From Ciona savignyi (taxonomy: Eukaryota; Chordata; Ascidiacea; Phlebobranchia; Cionidae): a stretch of DNA of 64,000 nucleotides. The notes beneath the pieces are model-generated. The model made no database searches. It was not told the DNA's origin and was given only the letters and a program-made list of their open reading frames with translations. Both the position numbers and the translations under genes were made by a program. This document shows, piece by piece, positions 1-13,100 of this stretch (position 1 is its first letter; each line of letters begins with the position of its first letter). Where the stretch lies: NCBI GenBank assembly GCA_000149265.1, contig CH003245.1, positions 1,162,870-1,226,869 on the forward strand. The letters run 5' to 3'.

Positions 1-235
1 ATAAGAAATTAAAGCCTTTAAAGTGTGCCGGTAGCTTGCAAACGTTTGCATAAATAACGTGGTTACTCAGCGAACACTTAGTTCACAACGTTTTTTTTGT
101 AGAGCCAGTGCACCAAGGGAGAAACATGTAGACCATTGTCGCATTTACCGATTTGCCCCCTTGTAAAGTTAAAAAAGCTGAAACTATAATTAGTATAAAA
201 ATGATTCCCTCAATGGAACACTGTTTACGACCAAT

Positions 236-348
236 GTCCTTACCCGACGATGAGCGCAAGGTGATCTGACGATTGCCCGTGTGATAACCCCCCCTTGGGT
301 TTTCCCATTTCACGGGGGATAACACATGAATATCCTATCCTATCCTAG
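236..348 (+). mobile_element. ATCCT-tailed tRNA-SINE, 3' part
   Basis: Contains the core 3' block (gatctgacgattgcccgtgt, then a ccccttggg-type motif and cacggggataa) and a short ATCCT tail. The tRNA-like head is missing. Confidence 0.75.
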
Positions 349-516
349 TGATGTAATCTATTTATAGAAATCATAGTATGGGCTTATTAAAAGTTATTCA
401 CACAAATCGATTTTTTTAATTTTTCAGCGATTATTTAACATCTTATTATCACTGGGATCTTTTCATCCGCTTTTATGCTTAGAAAATCTTGACTGTAGCT
501 GTACAAAACATTTAAA

Positions 517-754
517 TAGGATAGGATATTTATGTTTATCCCTGTGAATGGGAAAACCAAGGGTCATAACCTCATGCCCACCATCAGGTTACAGAACCTA
601 TTGCAGTACGTTGTATATGCTACACATGTTCCTTTAATTTGGTAAAACCCATTAATCCCCTGCGTTCAGGCAATATCCGTAAAGTGCCTAGCTAGCAACC
701 AGTTTTAAACCTGCAACCTTTCGGTTGAAAGGCGTGGCACTAAACCACCAGGAC
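517..754 (-). mobile_element. ATCCT-tailed tRNA-SINE, near complete
   Basis: Begins on plus with the inverted tail (ataggataggatattt) and runs to the tRNA-like head with a B-box-like ttaaacctgcaacc at about 708-720 (read in reverse). Internally deleted around the AGGACACAACC block. The head end lies about 38 bases from the acceptor of the first visible DNAH3 exon. Confidence 0.8.
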
Positions 755-791
755 AAATATATGAATATTTTAATTGAAATCCTTCCTTCAG

Positions 792-3700
792 TATGTTAGC
801 TCTCAACCAACCAAACACTCTTTCAGGCAAGATTGACGACAGTGTTTGGAGGTTCTTCCTCACTGGAGGAGTTGCCCTTGAAAACCCGCATCCAAACCCT
901 GCTCCGGAGTGGCTGCAGGACAAAGCGTGGTCTGAGATCGTGAGAGCCTCCAACCTGAAGAACCTCAACGGACTAATGGATCACTTCCGAACAAACATCA
1001 AAGCTTGGCAGATAGTCTACGACTCAGCCACCCCTCATTCAGACAAGTAAATTGTTCAGTTAATAGTTTCTTAATTATTTACATAAAATAGTTTAATGGA
1101 TAGATACCTCTGTGGCACTGGTAGATTGTCAGAATAGCGTCGCCCCTTTGGCCTACTCAACATAAATGAAGATATGCCGTCTTTATTTAAGACAAGTCAA
1201 AGCAACTTCTGTATGAAAATCAATTTGGTGTCTGTCCTTGGCACACATCAGCTATGTTTTTGTCACTGCCGTAGACCAATTTAGCAAATTTATAGTTTTC
1301 TTTAATCCATACTTTCCTGACATATAGTTTTTTTTAATCCATACTTTCCTGTTTTCTTTAATCCATACTTTTCCTGACTTGACACTTTCTAAAAACATGC
1401 CTACCAATTAGCACCCTATATCCCACCTATACCCTTTAAAACATGATATTATACCTCCGACCCTAATGCCATACTTCCGCACCCTAATAACCCACCTTTG
1501 CTTTCAGCACAATAATCGACAGACAGATATTTTTAAAGATATTTAAGTTAACTAGCTGGTTTCCCTCATATTTTATTACCATCCATTTTCCGAGCTAGAT
1601 TCCCAGACAAGTGGAACATGCTATCCGGTCTTGATCGGATGGTCGTACTGCGTTGCATTCGACCGGACAAAGCGGTTCCAGCAGTGCAGGATTACATCGT
1701 GGATCAGATGGGCAGGGCATTTATCGAGCCACCCACTTTTGACTTGGCCGGTTCATATAATGATTCCACTTGCTGCACTCCTCTCATTTTCGTGCTCTCT
1801 CCTGGTGCTGATCCAATGGCAGGTAGAGAATCTATACAATATTATGTTCTGGTCCACAACATTTGTTATAATTTACCACTCTTTATCATCAAGTTACAAT
1901 CACTCTGAAAGCTTGACTTTAAACATGTAGTCTCCAACAAAACATATTCACGTAAGAGGTTCGTAAATGATCACAAAATTTAACAACACAAAGAAATTGT
2001 CTTGGCATGATCTAAGATGTGTGGACCAGACGTATTTTCTCTGTTACAGAATTAAAAAAATATACATATATGTTGGAAATTTAAATAATATTGTTTAAAA
2101 TTAATTTTTTTATCAAAAGTTAAATTTTCTAACATTTAAATAGTCATCAACATCACAGCTTTTCATTTTTAAATTGCGAATATATTTTGATATATATTTT
2201 CCTTCCCCTTAATTAGGTTTGTTGAAATTCGCTGACGACCGCGGTTTTGGAGGGAATAGAATCGGGACAATTTCTCTAGGCCAGGGTCAAGGTCCAATAG
2301 CTCAGAAGATGATCAACGATGCCACATTAGCGGTAATTTTTTTCTCTCTTAGTTGTGTTCTTAAATTATTGATTTTTTTTCTTAACCAGCAACACAAATC
2401 AAAATAATTATTAAGATAAAACTGACTGTGTAGAAATTGTCTTTCAATTGTTTGATTGACTAAAAAAATAAAGAGTTTTTTAACTAGAAAACCTAGAAAC
2501 TAGAAACCCATTTTATCATTTATAAGGAACCAAATCCTTATTTTAACTGAAACCATTGTTTCTTCGATCCCAGGGTACATGGGTGGTGCTGCAGAACTGT
2601 CATCTCGCCACCAGTTGGATGTCCACGCTGGAGAAGATTTGTGAGGAGGTCATTGTTCCGGAGAACACTCATAAAGACTTCAGATTGTGGCTCACCAGTT
2701 ATCCGTCAGAGAAGTTTCCAGTTCCGATTCTGCAGGTGAACAAAGCAGTTGGTCTAAATCCAGGACGGTTTATTTTCAGAAGTAATGGTGCTGGAAAATG
2801 ATTGAAAAATTATTTCCTACTTACTATAAGTAAAATCATGTTTTTTACGACTTCCCCAGTTTTTTTACGACTTCCCCACTAAAGCTGCTGTATGTGGTGT
2901 ATGTACCAGCAACAATGTTATTATTTAAAAGCAAATTTATGCTACTTGTGAGTCAAAAGATAGTTGGATATTTGTACAATTCAGTAAATTCTACTTATGT
3001 CTAGATTTATGACTAATTCACATAGGAAAGCAGTTCTTTAGACTGTTTTGGTGTATATTTCAAAAATTGTGGACAGGTAATAATAATAGATTTAAATATT
3101 ACAAGTACTCAGTAAACAAAACTTTATTTTAAGCATAGTAAACAAGATTAATTTCATATTCTAGAATGGAGTTAAAATGACAAATGAACCACCCAAAGGA
3201 ATGAGAGCCAACTTATTGAGATCGTATCTCAATGATCCGATCTCAGATCCTTCCTTCTTTGGAGCTTGTAACAAACCTAAAGTAAGTTGTGACAACTTGT
3301 TCATGCCACAAATCGCTTACTACTCCTTGTAAAACTAATGTTGCATTGCTTTGCTTGGAGTTGTTCAAGATCCTGTACCATGTGGTGTCATGATTTATGC
3401 ACGTTAGCATTGCCGATCAGTCAGGTGGCTTGGTTGTTAACAGCACCAATCGTAAGGTTGTAGTATCAAAACTAGCATCAACTCTATGATTTTTGTATCA
3501 AAACCAGCTATTTACTAGTTAAATTTGCCATGTGCCAGGGCACTTGGTGGATGTAGTTTAGAATATTCTATTTTATTCATCCGACGAATGCCTTTATTTT
3601 CCCACCGCATGAATAAGCTCAATCAATCCTTACTATCACACATTGTCCACAGGAATGGCAGAAGTTGCTGTTCGGGTTGTGCTTTTTCCACGCTATGGTG

Positions 3701-6700
3701 CAGGAGCGTCGGAAGTTTGGTCCTCTCGGTTGGAACATCCCATACGAGTTCAATGAATCTGATCTCCGTATCAGCATGCGACAACTGCAGGTGAGCACCC
3801 TTTGGTGGTATGTAGAGTGTCTGACTGTTTGGCTTAATGGGTTAGTGCGTCGCCCATTAACTGAAGGGTTACAGGTTCGAAACTTCGGTGACATGTAGAT
3901 GTGCTTTGTTTTTCTCTATGGATATTTACACCTGCTAAGTTTGCGACTGCCTAATGTGTTAGTTATACCTTAAAGGTAATAAGCAATGGGTTTTGAGTTT
4001 AATTCCTTGGATGATCAGCATTCTTTGTGGTTGTGCCCAGATACAAGTGTATATTAAATGTAGACTCTATTTATTGGAATCTAATTGGTTGTTTATAAAT
4101 GAAGTATAAGAAAAAATTATACCAAATACTTCTCATCCTTTATTACAAACATGAGTATATCATGAGTATTTCTTCTTAACAGTACAAAGCAACGTTAAAA
4201 ATTGCAGTAATAACTATGGTAACTGCACTATGGACTAGTGATATGCTGACCATATTGTTTAATCCATTGTTTTCTCCGAAAATATATATATTTTATGTTT
4301 GCCTTTTGTTTAAAATTAGGGTATTTTTCCCACGATAGACGAATCAAATTACAAATTTTTAAATTACCAAAAATTTCTAGTTTCAACTATTACAGATTCT
4401 CACGAAAGATATCGTTGTGCTGATTTGCCTTTTGTTTTTCTAGTTTAAATTATTACAGTTTCTAGAATTTTTCTAGTTTGAATTATTACAGATTCTTACG
4501 AAATAGATTCACAAATTTCCATTCCAGATGTTCCTTAATGAGTATGAAGAACTTCCACTAGTGGCGCTAACTTACCTAACAGGGGAGTGCAACTATGGGG
4601 GCAGAGTGACTGATGACAAGGACAGGAGGCTTCTACTGTCATTGCTTTCCATTGTGAGTTGGTTCAGGATAAAATACTTAGAATATTTATCCCAGGATAG
4701 GTTCAGTAATCCGACGGTTGGCGTGAGGTGATCTGACGATCGCCTGTGTGGTAATACTTATTGCTTTTTCCATTTACGGGGATAAACATAAATATACCTC
4801 CCTATCCTAGAAGAAAAACCGACAGTTGTTATTAAATAGCTTATTACCTCATCCTGTGTTTCAATAGTTATTGCGTTGTGTTAAATATTTGATGTTACTT
4901 TGGAATTTAAGCGATCCAATTATTTCCACTGCATCTATATATAAGAAAATACTGTTAATAACTGTGACCACATTTCAAAAAAAAATAATTAACACCAGTC
5001 TTGTTATCCTAAAGGTTTGTGTAACTAGTTTTGTTTATTTTTCAAACATGTCCAGAATATAAAATAGCTACCGTATTATTATTAAAAATCATATGGTTAA
5101 TTTTATAATTTGTTAAATTTTTTTTAATTGGTTAATAAATTATGTTTTAAAAATGCAATAATTTAATTATTAAATGTGAAATATTCTTACTGCCAACATA
5201 AAACCTTTTCTCCCAGTTCTACAAGCCAGATATTGTGCTAGATGATGGATACAAGTTCTCTCCCAGTGGAATGTACTTCACCCCACCTGACGGCCCGTAT
5301 CAGTCATATCTGGATTACGTCAGGGAGTTACCCCTTGTGGCTCATCCAGAGGTGAGCATGCTTAGGTTTTATATTTGTTTCTCCTTACTTAAATAACACA
5401 TTTATGGAAAGTGAAAAAACAGAAAAATGACAGTTGTTAAAAAACAATTTTTATAAATGTAAGGCCACGTAATTTTTTTAATGGCCACGTCATTTTTTCT
5501 CCAATTTTAAACAGGTGTTCGGTCTGCACGAGAACGCAGACATCACCAAGGATAACCAGGAGACCCTTCAACTTTTCGACGGGATCCTTTTGACCCTTCC
5601 CAGACAGAGTGGGGGTGGTGGGAAATCCCCTGAAGAGGTAATCGACGAACTCGCAGCCGATATTCTGACAAAACTCCCCCCGGATTTCGACCTTGAAAAA
5701 GTGATGATTAAGTATCCAGTCGTGTACAACGAGTCAATGAACACTGTGTTAAGGTACGTCTTTTCAATTCTCCATAGATGATCTTATTTTGTACAAGTTG
5801 TCGCTTGGTTTGCAATTGTAGTAGTTGCAGTGGACAACCCATGTCTTCGACACCTTACCAATCTATTGTATTGTATTTTATATGATATAACTTTGCATTT
5901 TTTTGTTTATCTAACAATTCACTAAACTTACGCAACTTTCCTTTAGTTTTGCAGAATGGACAAAGCCAACTATGTAGCAGCTGGTTTAATTCTTTGATGA
6001 TCTGATGCACTGCAAATGCACTAACCGACTACTAATTATTCAATGTTTCACCGCAGACAAGAGTTGATTCGATTCAACCGGCTAACAGCCGTGGTCCGCT
6101 CCAGTCTCATCAACCTGCGCAAAGCGATCAAGGGTCTCGTGGTGATGTCATCGGAACTTGAGGAGGTTTTTACCTCGATGCTGATCGGGAAAGTCCCGGC
6201 AATGTGGGCCTCCAAGTCATACCCCTCACTCAAACCACTGGGTGGATATGTTACTGGTGAGACAATACTTGAACTTAACTGATAAATATATGAATATATT
6301 AGGTACAAACAAATAGGTATTGTGGTTTAAAGAACTTGTTATTTATTTGTGTCTTCGGTTACCTAAGCATTTTATGTTTATCCGTCGTTTTTTACCCATA
6401 TTATATAATGATGCAGTATTACTTCCATCTCTGTTTTTTTAAACAGTAATTATTTTTTCCATCATTGCCTTTTAGTACAGATAAATGAAAAAAATTGTAA
6501 CAAAAAATATGTACCAACAGATCTATTGGCCAGACTTCACTTTTTCAATGACTGGATTCTGAACGGGATCCCAAATGTTTTCTGGGTGTCCGGCTTCTAT
6601 TTTACCCAGTCCTTCCTTACTGGCGCCTCGCAGAACTATGCTAGAAAGTGAGTTTGTTTTTGTGTTTTTTAGGTGGAAAAATTATGGACTGGAAAAAAAT

Positions 6701-9304
6701 ACTTGCCCACTATTTTTTTATAGTTAGTGGTAACCTTAATGTAAAATTATAAGATAAGACTGTTTGTTTTATGCTTTCTTGTATAACTAAACAGAACAGT
6801 GAACGTCTTTGGGATAGAACCCAGAACCTTGTTAAGTATGATGTTTTGCTCTCACCTTAACTCTATGTGATCTGGTGAAATTGATCGTACACCTTTAACT
6901 CTTTCCGTCCATATATGGCGAGTTGGTGGGAAAACATGGTATCCCGCCTGTACATAAATGGATGCAAATCTAAAAAACGATTTCTCCGCAATGCGTAATG
7001 GTAGAGACCTCAGCTATGGCTCATTCGATCAAGGAAACCCTATATTTTATTCACTGTAATTTTCGTGGAAAAATATTAAAAATGCGAGGAGTGATAGCCT
7101 TTCTTTTTCAAGGCTTCGCCTCTTATTTCTATCGATTTTACACGAATTTACAAGTGACTAACTCAGCCAATAGGAGTCGCGTTAACTTGCGGAGAAGCTC
7201 TTTTTGTCAAGCAAGTCTTTCTTTACATTCTCTGTGAATTTCATGCCGTTGAGAAAAAAAGGAGAGCGTTGGTGACGTTTTCGCAACAGGCGTTTATGCT
7301 TCGTGTTCACCAAAGCATGAATCCAGCTGGGCCTGCTGAGCGCACGATAAAGAAAAAGGCGGCGAGACTAGCTAGTTCGGTGTGCCCTGCTTTGAAGAAT
7401 ATTGGATATAGTATTTGTGTTTGTTTGCTTTTGTATGCCCTTTTTACACTTCCTTTACTGTTCTTATTTATACTTTTTACTATTTTAGTTCTACAAAACT
7501 AAAAACTTCAATGCGTTTTGGTTCAATTTTTCATAATATAGTTAGAATAAAGGAAAATTTCAATTAGGAATAGTAAAAAAAACTACTGAAGATACAAATA
7601 CAGTTTAAATTTTCCTGAGTACAAAAACTATTAGACAATCTACATTCCAATTTTCATATCATTTGGGCATACCAATAATTAGTGAGTATTTCGTTTGTCA
7701 GTGCACCTCAAAATTTTCAAAGTTGAGCAGAATTTTCTTTACATAAAAAGTGGTGTTCACTAAAGTTTACATAATATATTCTTTATTGGAGGTAGATTCT
7801 AAGGTGTGCGGTTTGTTTAAAAGAGGGATAAATTATCTTTCCAACCATACTAAATATTAAATCATAGCATAATATTTGAGAAAAACTGTTCTAATTTGAA
7901 AATGACCAAAAATTGTAAAAAACACTGCGGGACAGCATGTTTAAATTAATGCATTTGGCCGGGAGTGAAAGAGTTAACAAGCAAATTAAGTTAATGTTGT
8001 TTGCAAGACACCTCTTACCTACATTACAGTCACTAAAACTTTAACCATGCAACTCATTGCAGTTAAAGTAATTTATGTAACCAAACATTGATGCACAGAT
8101 ACACGATTCCTATTGATCACATTGGATTTGAATTTGAAGTCATGAGAGCAGAACATGAAGGAGAAATTGAAAAGAAACCAGAGGATGGTAAGGAAATTTT
8201 AAATTTGGAAATATTTATAGGATACGGGTGGTCTTATGTGAGTTGATACCTGTGTGGGTTGGTATTTATGTAAGTCGGTATTTTAGTTTGCTGATAATTG
8301 TGTGGGGTTATACTCATGTGTGTTAAAACACGTTGTTATTATAATAACCTTTTACTTTCCTCTGTATATTATATTCACTTATGTCGGATTTTGACGAATT
8401 TTTCATTTCCCGCTCATCAGGTGTGTATGTCCGAGGACTTTTCTTGGAGGGGGCGCGCTGGGATCGAGACACGATGCTGATGGGAGAATCTCTTCCCAAA
8501 GTCCTCTATGACGTGATCCCGATCTTGTGGTTAAAACCTGGGGAGAACTCAAAATTCGTTCCCCAGCCCAGCTACACTTGCCCTGTGTATAAAACGAGTG
8601 CTAGAAGAGGAACACTCTCCACAACAGGTGAGGTTTTTAGTTTAAAAAATGGATTGCTTAGTTCAGTGTACTGCCTCTTAAAATTTGTCCTTTAATAGAA
8701 GATTGTTCAAATTTAAGTAAAAGAGGAAAATAAAGTTAAAATGACAATCATTAAAGTATGCCATGGTTATACTTTGTAAGTTAGAAAAGTAATGATAATG
8801 AAAGAACAAGTGACTGCTCAGGTTTATCACCATGGGTGGAAAAAACACGATTTGTTTGATTATCAATTTACACAGTCAGAATGTGCCCTTCAGCACTTGT
8901 GCTTAGAAGGATTTATGGGTTGGGATAGCATTAAATACACAGTATTATTCTCGGAGGTAAAAAATAAGGCACCCAATTGAACCCAGTCATTCAAGGCATT
9001 CAGTTTTAATCAATTTACAGGAAAGGATACTCATATTTATCTCTGTGTGTGGTAGATGACAGACTGTGTGCCTGGTGTAAGTATCGTATTACTGTCCTTT
9101 CGCAAGTATTAATACTGTCCCACAATAATACAACCGCAAATAAATTCCTATTAAAAGACTAACTGTAGCTTCCCATTTTCCATATGTCTGCTTTCAACAG
9201 GCCATTCGACCAACTTTGTTATGATGATGGAAGTTCCAACTGACAAGCCCAAGAGCCACTGGATCAACCGCGGTGTTGCCATCCTTTGTCAGCTCGATGA
9301 CTAG
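792..9304 (+). CDS. DNAH3: Axonemal inner-arm dynein heavy chain, DNAH3 type (C-terminal ~745 residues, 14 exons)
   Basis: This is the 3' end of a ciliary motor gene; the stem, most AAA modules and the microtubule-binding stalk lie left of the window. Exons: 792-1046, 1599-1822, 2217-2332, 2574-2735, 3165-3281, 3653-3790, 4528-4653, 5217-5351, 5515-5753, 6057-6256, 6521-6647, 8099-8187, 8421-8627, 9201-9304. Phases agree at all junctions. Hallmarks in order are [119 protein letters not shown] and [14 protein letters not shown], with a C-terminal CQLDD. From memory, [20 protein letters not shown] and [17 protein letters not shown] are closest to DNAH3 rather than DNAH7 or DNAH12, but I could not align it. 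The intron between 6,647 and 8,099 carries a piggyBac-like element. Confidence 0.93.
1312..1378 (+). repeat. Short tandem repeat (ttctttaatccatactttcc unit)
   Basis: Three near-identical copies of tttaatccatactttcctg within about 70 bases, in a DNAH3 intron. Confidence 0.7.
2839..2879 (+). repeat. Tandem duplication, ~20-base unit
   Basis: Two head-to-tail copies of ttttttacgacttcccca in a DNAH3 intron. Confidence 0.7.
3819..3880 (+). mobile_element. tRNA-like SINE head fragment
   Basis: Only the head is kept: ggcttaatgggttagtgcgt and acaggttcgaaact (A- and B-box-like). It begins about 28 bases after the donor of the DNAH3 exon that ends at 3,790. Confidence 0.65.
4376..4505 (+). repeat. 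Degenerate tandem repeat (ttctagtttgaattattaca unit)
   Basis: Three or four diverged copies of a ttctagttt-aattattacagatt unit, two of which extend to cttacgaaat/ctcacgaaag. The array lies directly upstream of the DNAH3 exon at 4,528. Confidence 0.6.
4705..4808 (+). mobile_element. ATCCT-tailed SINE, 3' part
   Basis: Contains cgtgaggtgatctgacgatc, a cattta-cggggataaacat block and a short ccctatcct tail, in a DNAH3 intron. Confidence 0.75.
6899..7973. mobile_element. piggyBac-like non-autonomous element in a DNAH3 intron
   Basis: The ends are inverted repeats: CTCTTTCCGTCC at the left and GGGAGTGAAAGAG at the right (reverse complement CTCTTTCACTCCC). Both are flanked by TTAA (6,895-6,898 and 7,974-7,977), the target duplicated by piggyBac transposases. 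Length 1,075 bases. Two short open frames inside (6,998-7,237 and 7,269-7,502) show no DDE transposase motifs, so it is probably moved in trans. Confidence 0.8.
8226..8335 (+). repeat. Degenerate GT-rich tandem repeat
   Basis: Several diverged copies of a roughly 25-base unit like tatgtgagttgatacctgtg, in the DNAH3 intron just before the exon at 8,421. Confidence 0.5.
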
Positions 9305-10102
9305 TTGTATATTTTCTCTGGTGTTTATTTTATAGGCTTATAATGTTTGAACATTTTCAACGTTAATTTTACTTGCCTTGAAAGTATTTTCCTATTTTCA
9401 TGAAACACACTGTGCTTTGTTTCTTCTGTAGAAAATGTAGCGCTTTTTCCTTTGTAGGTTCAAAAATAAAAAGTGTTAGCCAACCGTGTCTTTTATATTT
9501 TGTCTGGTGGGTTAATACACTCTTGCCAAGCTCTATTTATACAACGCTTTAAAGTCTTGTATAGGCTGCGGTATAAAAAAAAGATCTGGGAAGATGAGTT
9601 AGGTATCTAGGATTACCAAGGAAACACGTAATAAGATCAACTACTATGCGACAATCAACAGTGATCGCCATAACAAATTTTGGTTGTTGGGGCTATTTCA
9701 ATATGGTAAAGTCACTTTTAATTCATATTTGATATTAATCTTCTCTATTAAAAAGTATTAAATCATGAGCTATTTTTGGAAAAAATCATACTATGCCGTT
9801 AAATTATTTGACCATTGTTGGTGCTGAGCGTATACATATGAAGCTACGACTTATAAAGTTTGGATTCCTTGTAAAGCACTTAGATTTTGAACACAAATCA
9901 TCGGGGAGTGACGGGAACCACCAAAGATCGCGCCAAAACATGTGAACTTAGCCGCGATACTGGGTAATCCCCTTTCCTGAAACACTCGTTTTGTGTAACT
10001 GGAACTTAAGTGGAACGTCTGTGGATTTTGTCTATTTTAACAAACCGTAAAAATTCTTGAATTGGTATTTAACTTCCTTTCGCTCCTCTATGTCTGCTGC
10101 AA
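9305..10102. other. Intergenic DNAH3-NARS2
   Basis: This holds the DNAH3 3' UTR and the NARS2 5' flank. Apart from a poly(A) signal near 9,465 I see no gene or recognisable repeat. The two genes share a strand with about 0.8 kb between stop and start, which is too far apart for the tight operon spacing known in ascidians. Confidence 0.5.
9465..9470 (+). other. Poly(A) signal AATAAA for DNAH3
   Basis: A canonical hexamer lies about 160 bases after the dynein stop codon and is the first one downstream. Confidence 0.6.
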
Positions 10103-13100
10103 ATGTTTCGTCTATGCAAATTATGTTATAGCACAGCAGCACAGTCAATAAAATCAGTCAAAATAAAAGATGTTTTCAAAAAAGGTGCGATCAACGAAAC
10201 AAAAGTTGGTCGAGTTCAGGTTAGTTGTTTTAATTTTACTGTATATTATCACCATTGCACCAATAACACCTTTCATATATCTTCTCTCATCTATCTTTAT
10301 TCTTAAAATCATAATTTAATCACGTTTGTACACTTCATTTCAAAATTTCTCATTTCAAATTCTGAAGCAAGGTGGAATAATTTTTCGTCCGTAAAACTTA
10401 AATTAATATTTGTGTTTTTTATTGAATAACTGTTATAATATACACATGTATCCTATACCTACAAAATTTGTCTAAAATGCTGGAACATTATATCTTCCTA
10501 TAGTTTAGCCTACATTTTGTGATCATATAGTTTGGTTCCAAATATTGTATAGAGCCAGTAATTTAGGGTTTTCGTCTCCTTCATGACTCAAATCTCCATA
10601 TTAAAATCCATTTATATATATCTGGCTGGACCAGGATGTAGACCTTAATTGAAGCCTCCCAAAAATTTAGGCCACATTTTGTTTTGTGCCACAATTTTGA
10701 TCTGACTTTCTTTCAGGGCTGGGTTCAGTCAGTTCGCAATCACAAGAGGTTTTGTTTTATTGATATAAGCGATGGATCTTTGCAGACGTTACAAGTTGTG
10801 TTGCCAGGAAATCTGATGAATAAGTAGGTATTTTGGGCTTCGACACCAGTTACACTTACTTATTCTATATTTCTGAAGTTTATAAATTCTAAGATCATGT
10901 GTTGTTTCCTAGCTTTTCAATTTTAACCCAAAACAAATTCCTAATGCAACAAAGCTGATTGAAATTTCAATACATTTAATCTGTTTTAGCTTTAAACTTA
11001 GTTAGTACCGGTAGCTCATTATTTTCTAGTCGTTTGTGTCAATGAGGCAATACTTTTATATATGACCCTATCCTGCATTTTTCAATCATCATGATAAAGA
11101 TGTTTATCCTATCGAAACCAGCCAATAAATGCACTTTGCAGGGAAATACAAAATGGTGCGTCAGTGTCGGCTGTTGGGAAGTTTGTTGAGACCGAATTCA
11201 ATGTTAACAAAATCGAAATGGTTTGTGAAAATATCGAGGTCACTGGACCGTGCAACCCAGATGTACGTACTCCTTTTTCCCACAACTAAAATAAATTCTT
11301 TGTAGTAATGTCTAAGCGAATTGTTTTGTACAAGTATTGAAATTATAAAGAAAAATTCATTTTATCTTTGTGTTGCATATTATTCAAGATGTTACCACTG
11401 TTTCAGTTAAACTCATTAATCTACTTCAGTCAACGACTGTTTAGTGCTCAAGGACACAACTGACTAGCCACCCTCTAGTTTTGATTCAACAACCTTTTGG
11501 CTGATGGCCAATGCGTTATCTGACTGAGAAAACACAGCAAAACTTTCTATGTTGCAATATGCATTACCTAGAACTAAGCAATGTTTATTTATTTGAGGCA
11601 CAAGCCGTTTGAATTATGGACATTCTAAGACCTTAATCCAGAACTAGTCTACAATGACAATCGTGTTTAATGCAGGAAAAGAATTAAAAATATTTTCTGT
11701 TAAGGAATACCCATTCCTGAAGCACACTCCTCATGAAATGCAACATCTGCGCAGCTACCCACATCTTAGAATGCGACGTCATTCCATCATGAGGGGTTTA
11801 CGCCTTCGAAATCAACTGGAAATGAGATTTCACCAATATTTTCAGGTTTTTCATTGTAATTTCGATTTTATTAATTATGTTTTAAAAATGTTGAAAACTG
11901 AGTTACTGTATCCAGTGACATAGCTAGCATATTCAATTTGGCTGTCTTACCAAATTATACATTTTTTTCGTGTATTATTGTCCATTCTGTTTTAAAAACT
12001 AGCTAGTTTTGCTATTGACTATATTTCTTATTGAAAGAAACTAATTTTACTATCCTCCTAACAGAAGCATGATTTTACTCACATCCACACTCCCGTTATA
12101 ACGTCGAGCGATTGTGAGGGAGCAGGTGAACTATTCAATGTAGTGGCTGCCACCGATGGAAACCCTACAACAGAAAACAATGAGCACAGTCCCAATAAGA
12201 TGGATTCAAAAGATCCAAATTCAAATTTCTTTGACAAACCAGCTTACCTAACCGTGTCGGGCCAAATGCACTTGGAAGCTTGTGCAATGGCGCTGGGTAA
12301 TGTCTACACATTAAACCCAGCTTTTCGAGCTGAGCATGGAATATCAAGGAAGCATCTGAGCGAGTTCCGAATGCTAGAAGTTGAAGTTGCTTTTGTGGAG
12401 GTAATCTCGCACTAATTGATTTGCAGGCCCCATATATGCGACAATTTTAATAGTATATGGCAAAACCTTTGTAATCTGTCATTCAAATTACAGTTTCTGA
12501 AAAAAACTTGGTTGTAAACTGCACAAAAATATTAAAAAACACTCTTTAGTGCCCTTAAAAAAAATTTAACTGTATTTCACTTCACTTTGTGTTTTGGTAT
12601 CTGGCATTAAATATATATCAATCATTCGATACTGGGGCAGCATCCAGCAAGATATAAATAAATTATGAAACCAGAATTTTAACCTTTTCGATTGATGTTA
12701 TTTCCAGGATATAAATTACATTATGGATTTGATTGAAGAGAGTATAAAATATTCTATAGAAGAAATTGAGTTACCTGTTTTGCAAACGTTTGAGGATGCT
12801 TTTAAAGATATACCACCCAATCATAGTACTGCGGTCGAAAACGCTAAGTCGAAACAATACGACAGGTCAGAAAATTTTATATGTACACCTACACCTGTGG
12901 AGCTGATAATGATGATTTTTATTATTAATGATAAGATATTTATGTTTTAATCCCTTCAATATTATGACACATGCCGTTATTACAGGGGCAATCATTAGAT
13001 TAAAAAGAAGATATTACACAATACAGCCTATTAATCCAACTGGTTCAGGCAAGGGTTATGGTTAAGGACAGTACAGTAGCTGTTGTACAGTTTTGATCCT

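Larger units (their letters stand above)
1..791. other. Left edge: intronic sequence of the dynein gene
   Basis: No coding exon is recognised here. The stretch holds two copies of the ATCCT-tailed SINE in opposite orientations (about 236-348 and 517-754) separated by AT-rich sequence. It is presumably the intron upstream of the first visible dynein exon, whose acceptor AG ends at 791. Confidence 0.6.

Noticed and set aside
7269-7502. Possible membrane-protein gene inside the DNAH3 intron
   Set aside because: It is contained in the TTAA-flanked element, begins without a supported start context and has no recognised homologue. Treated as part of the element.
9305-10102. DNAH3-NARS2 as an ascidian operon
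   Set aside because: The 0.8-kb spacing and the poly(A) signal after DNAH3 argue for separate transcription units. Operon partners in ascidians usually lie much closer.
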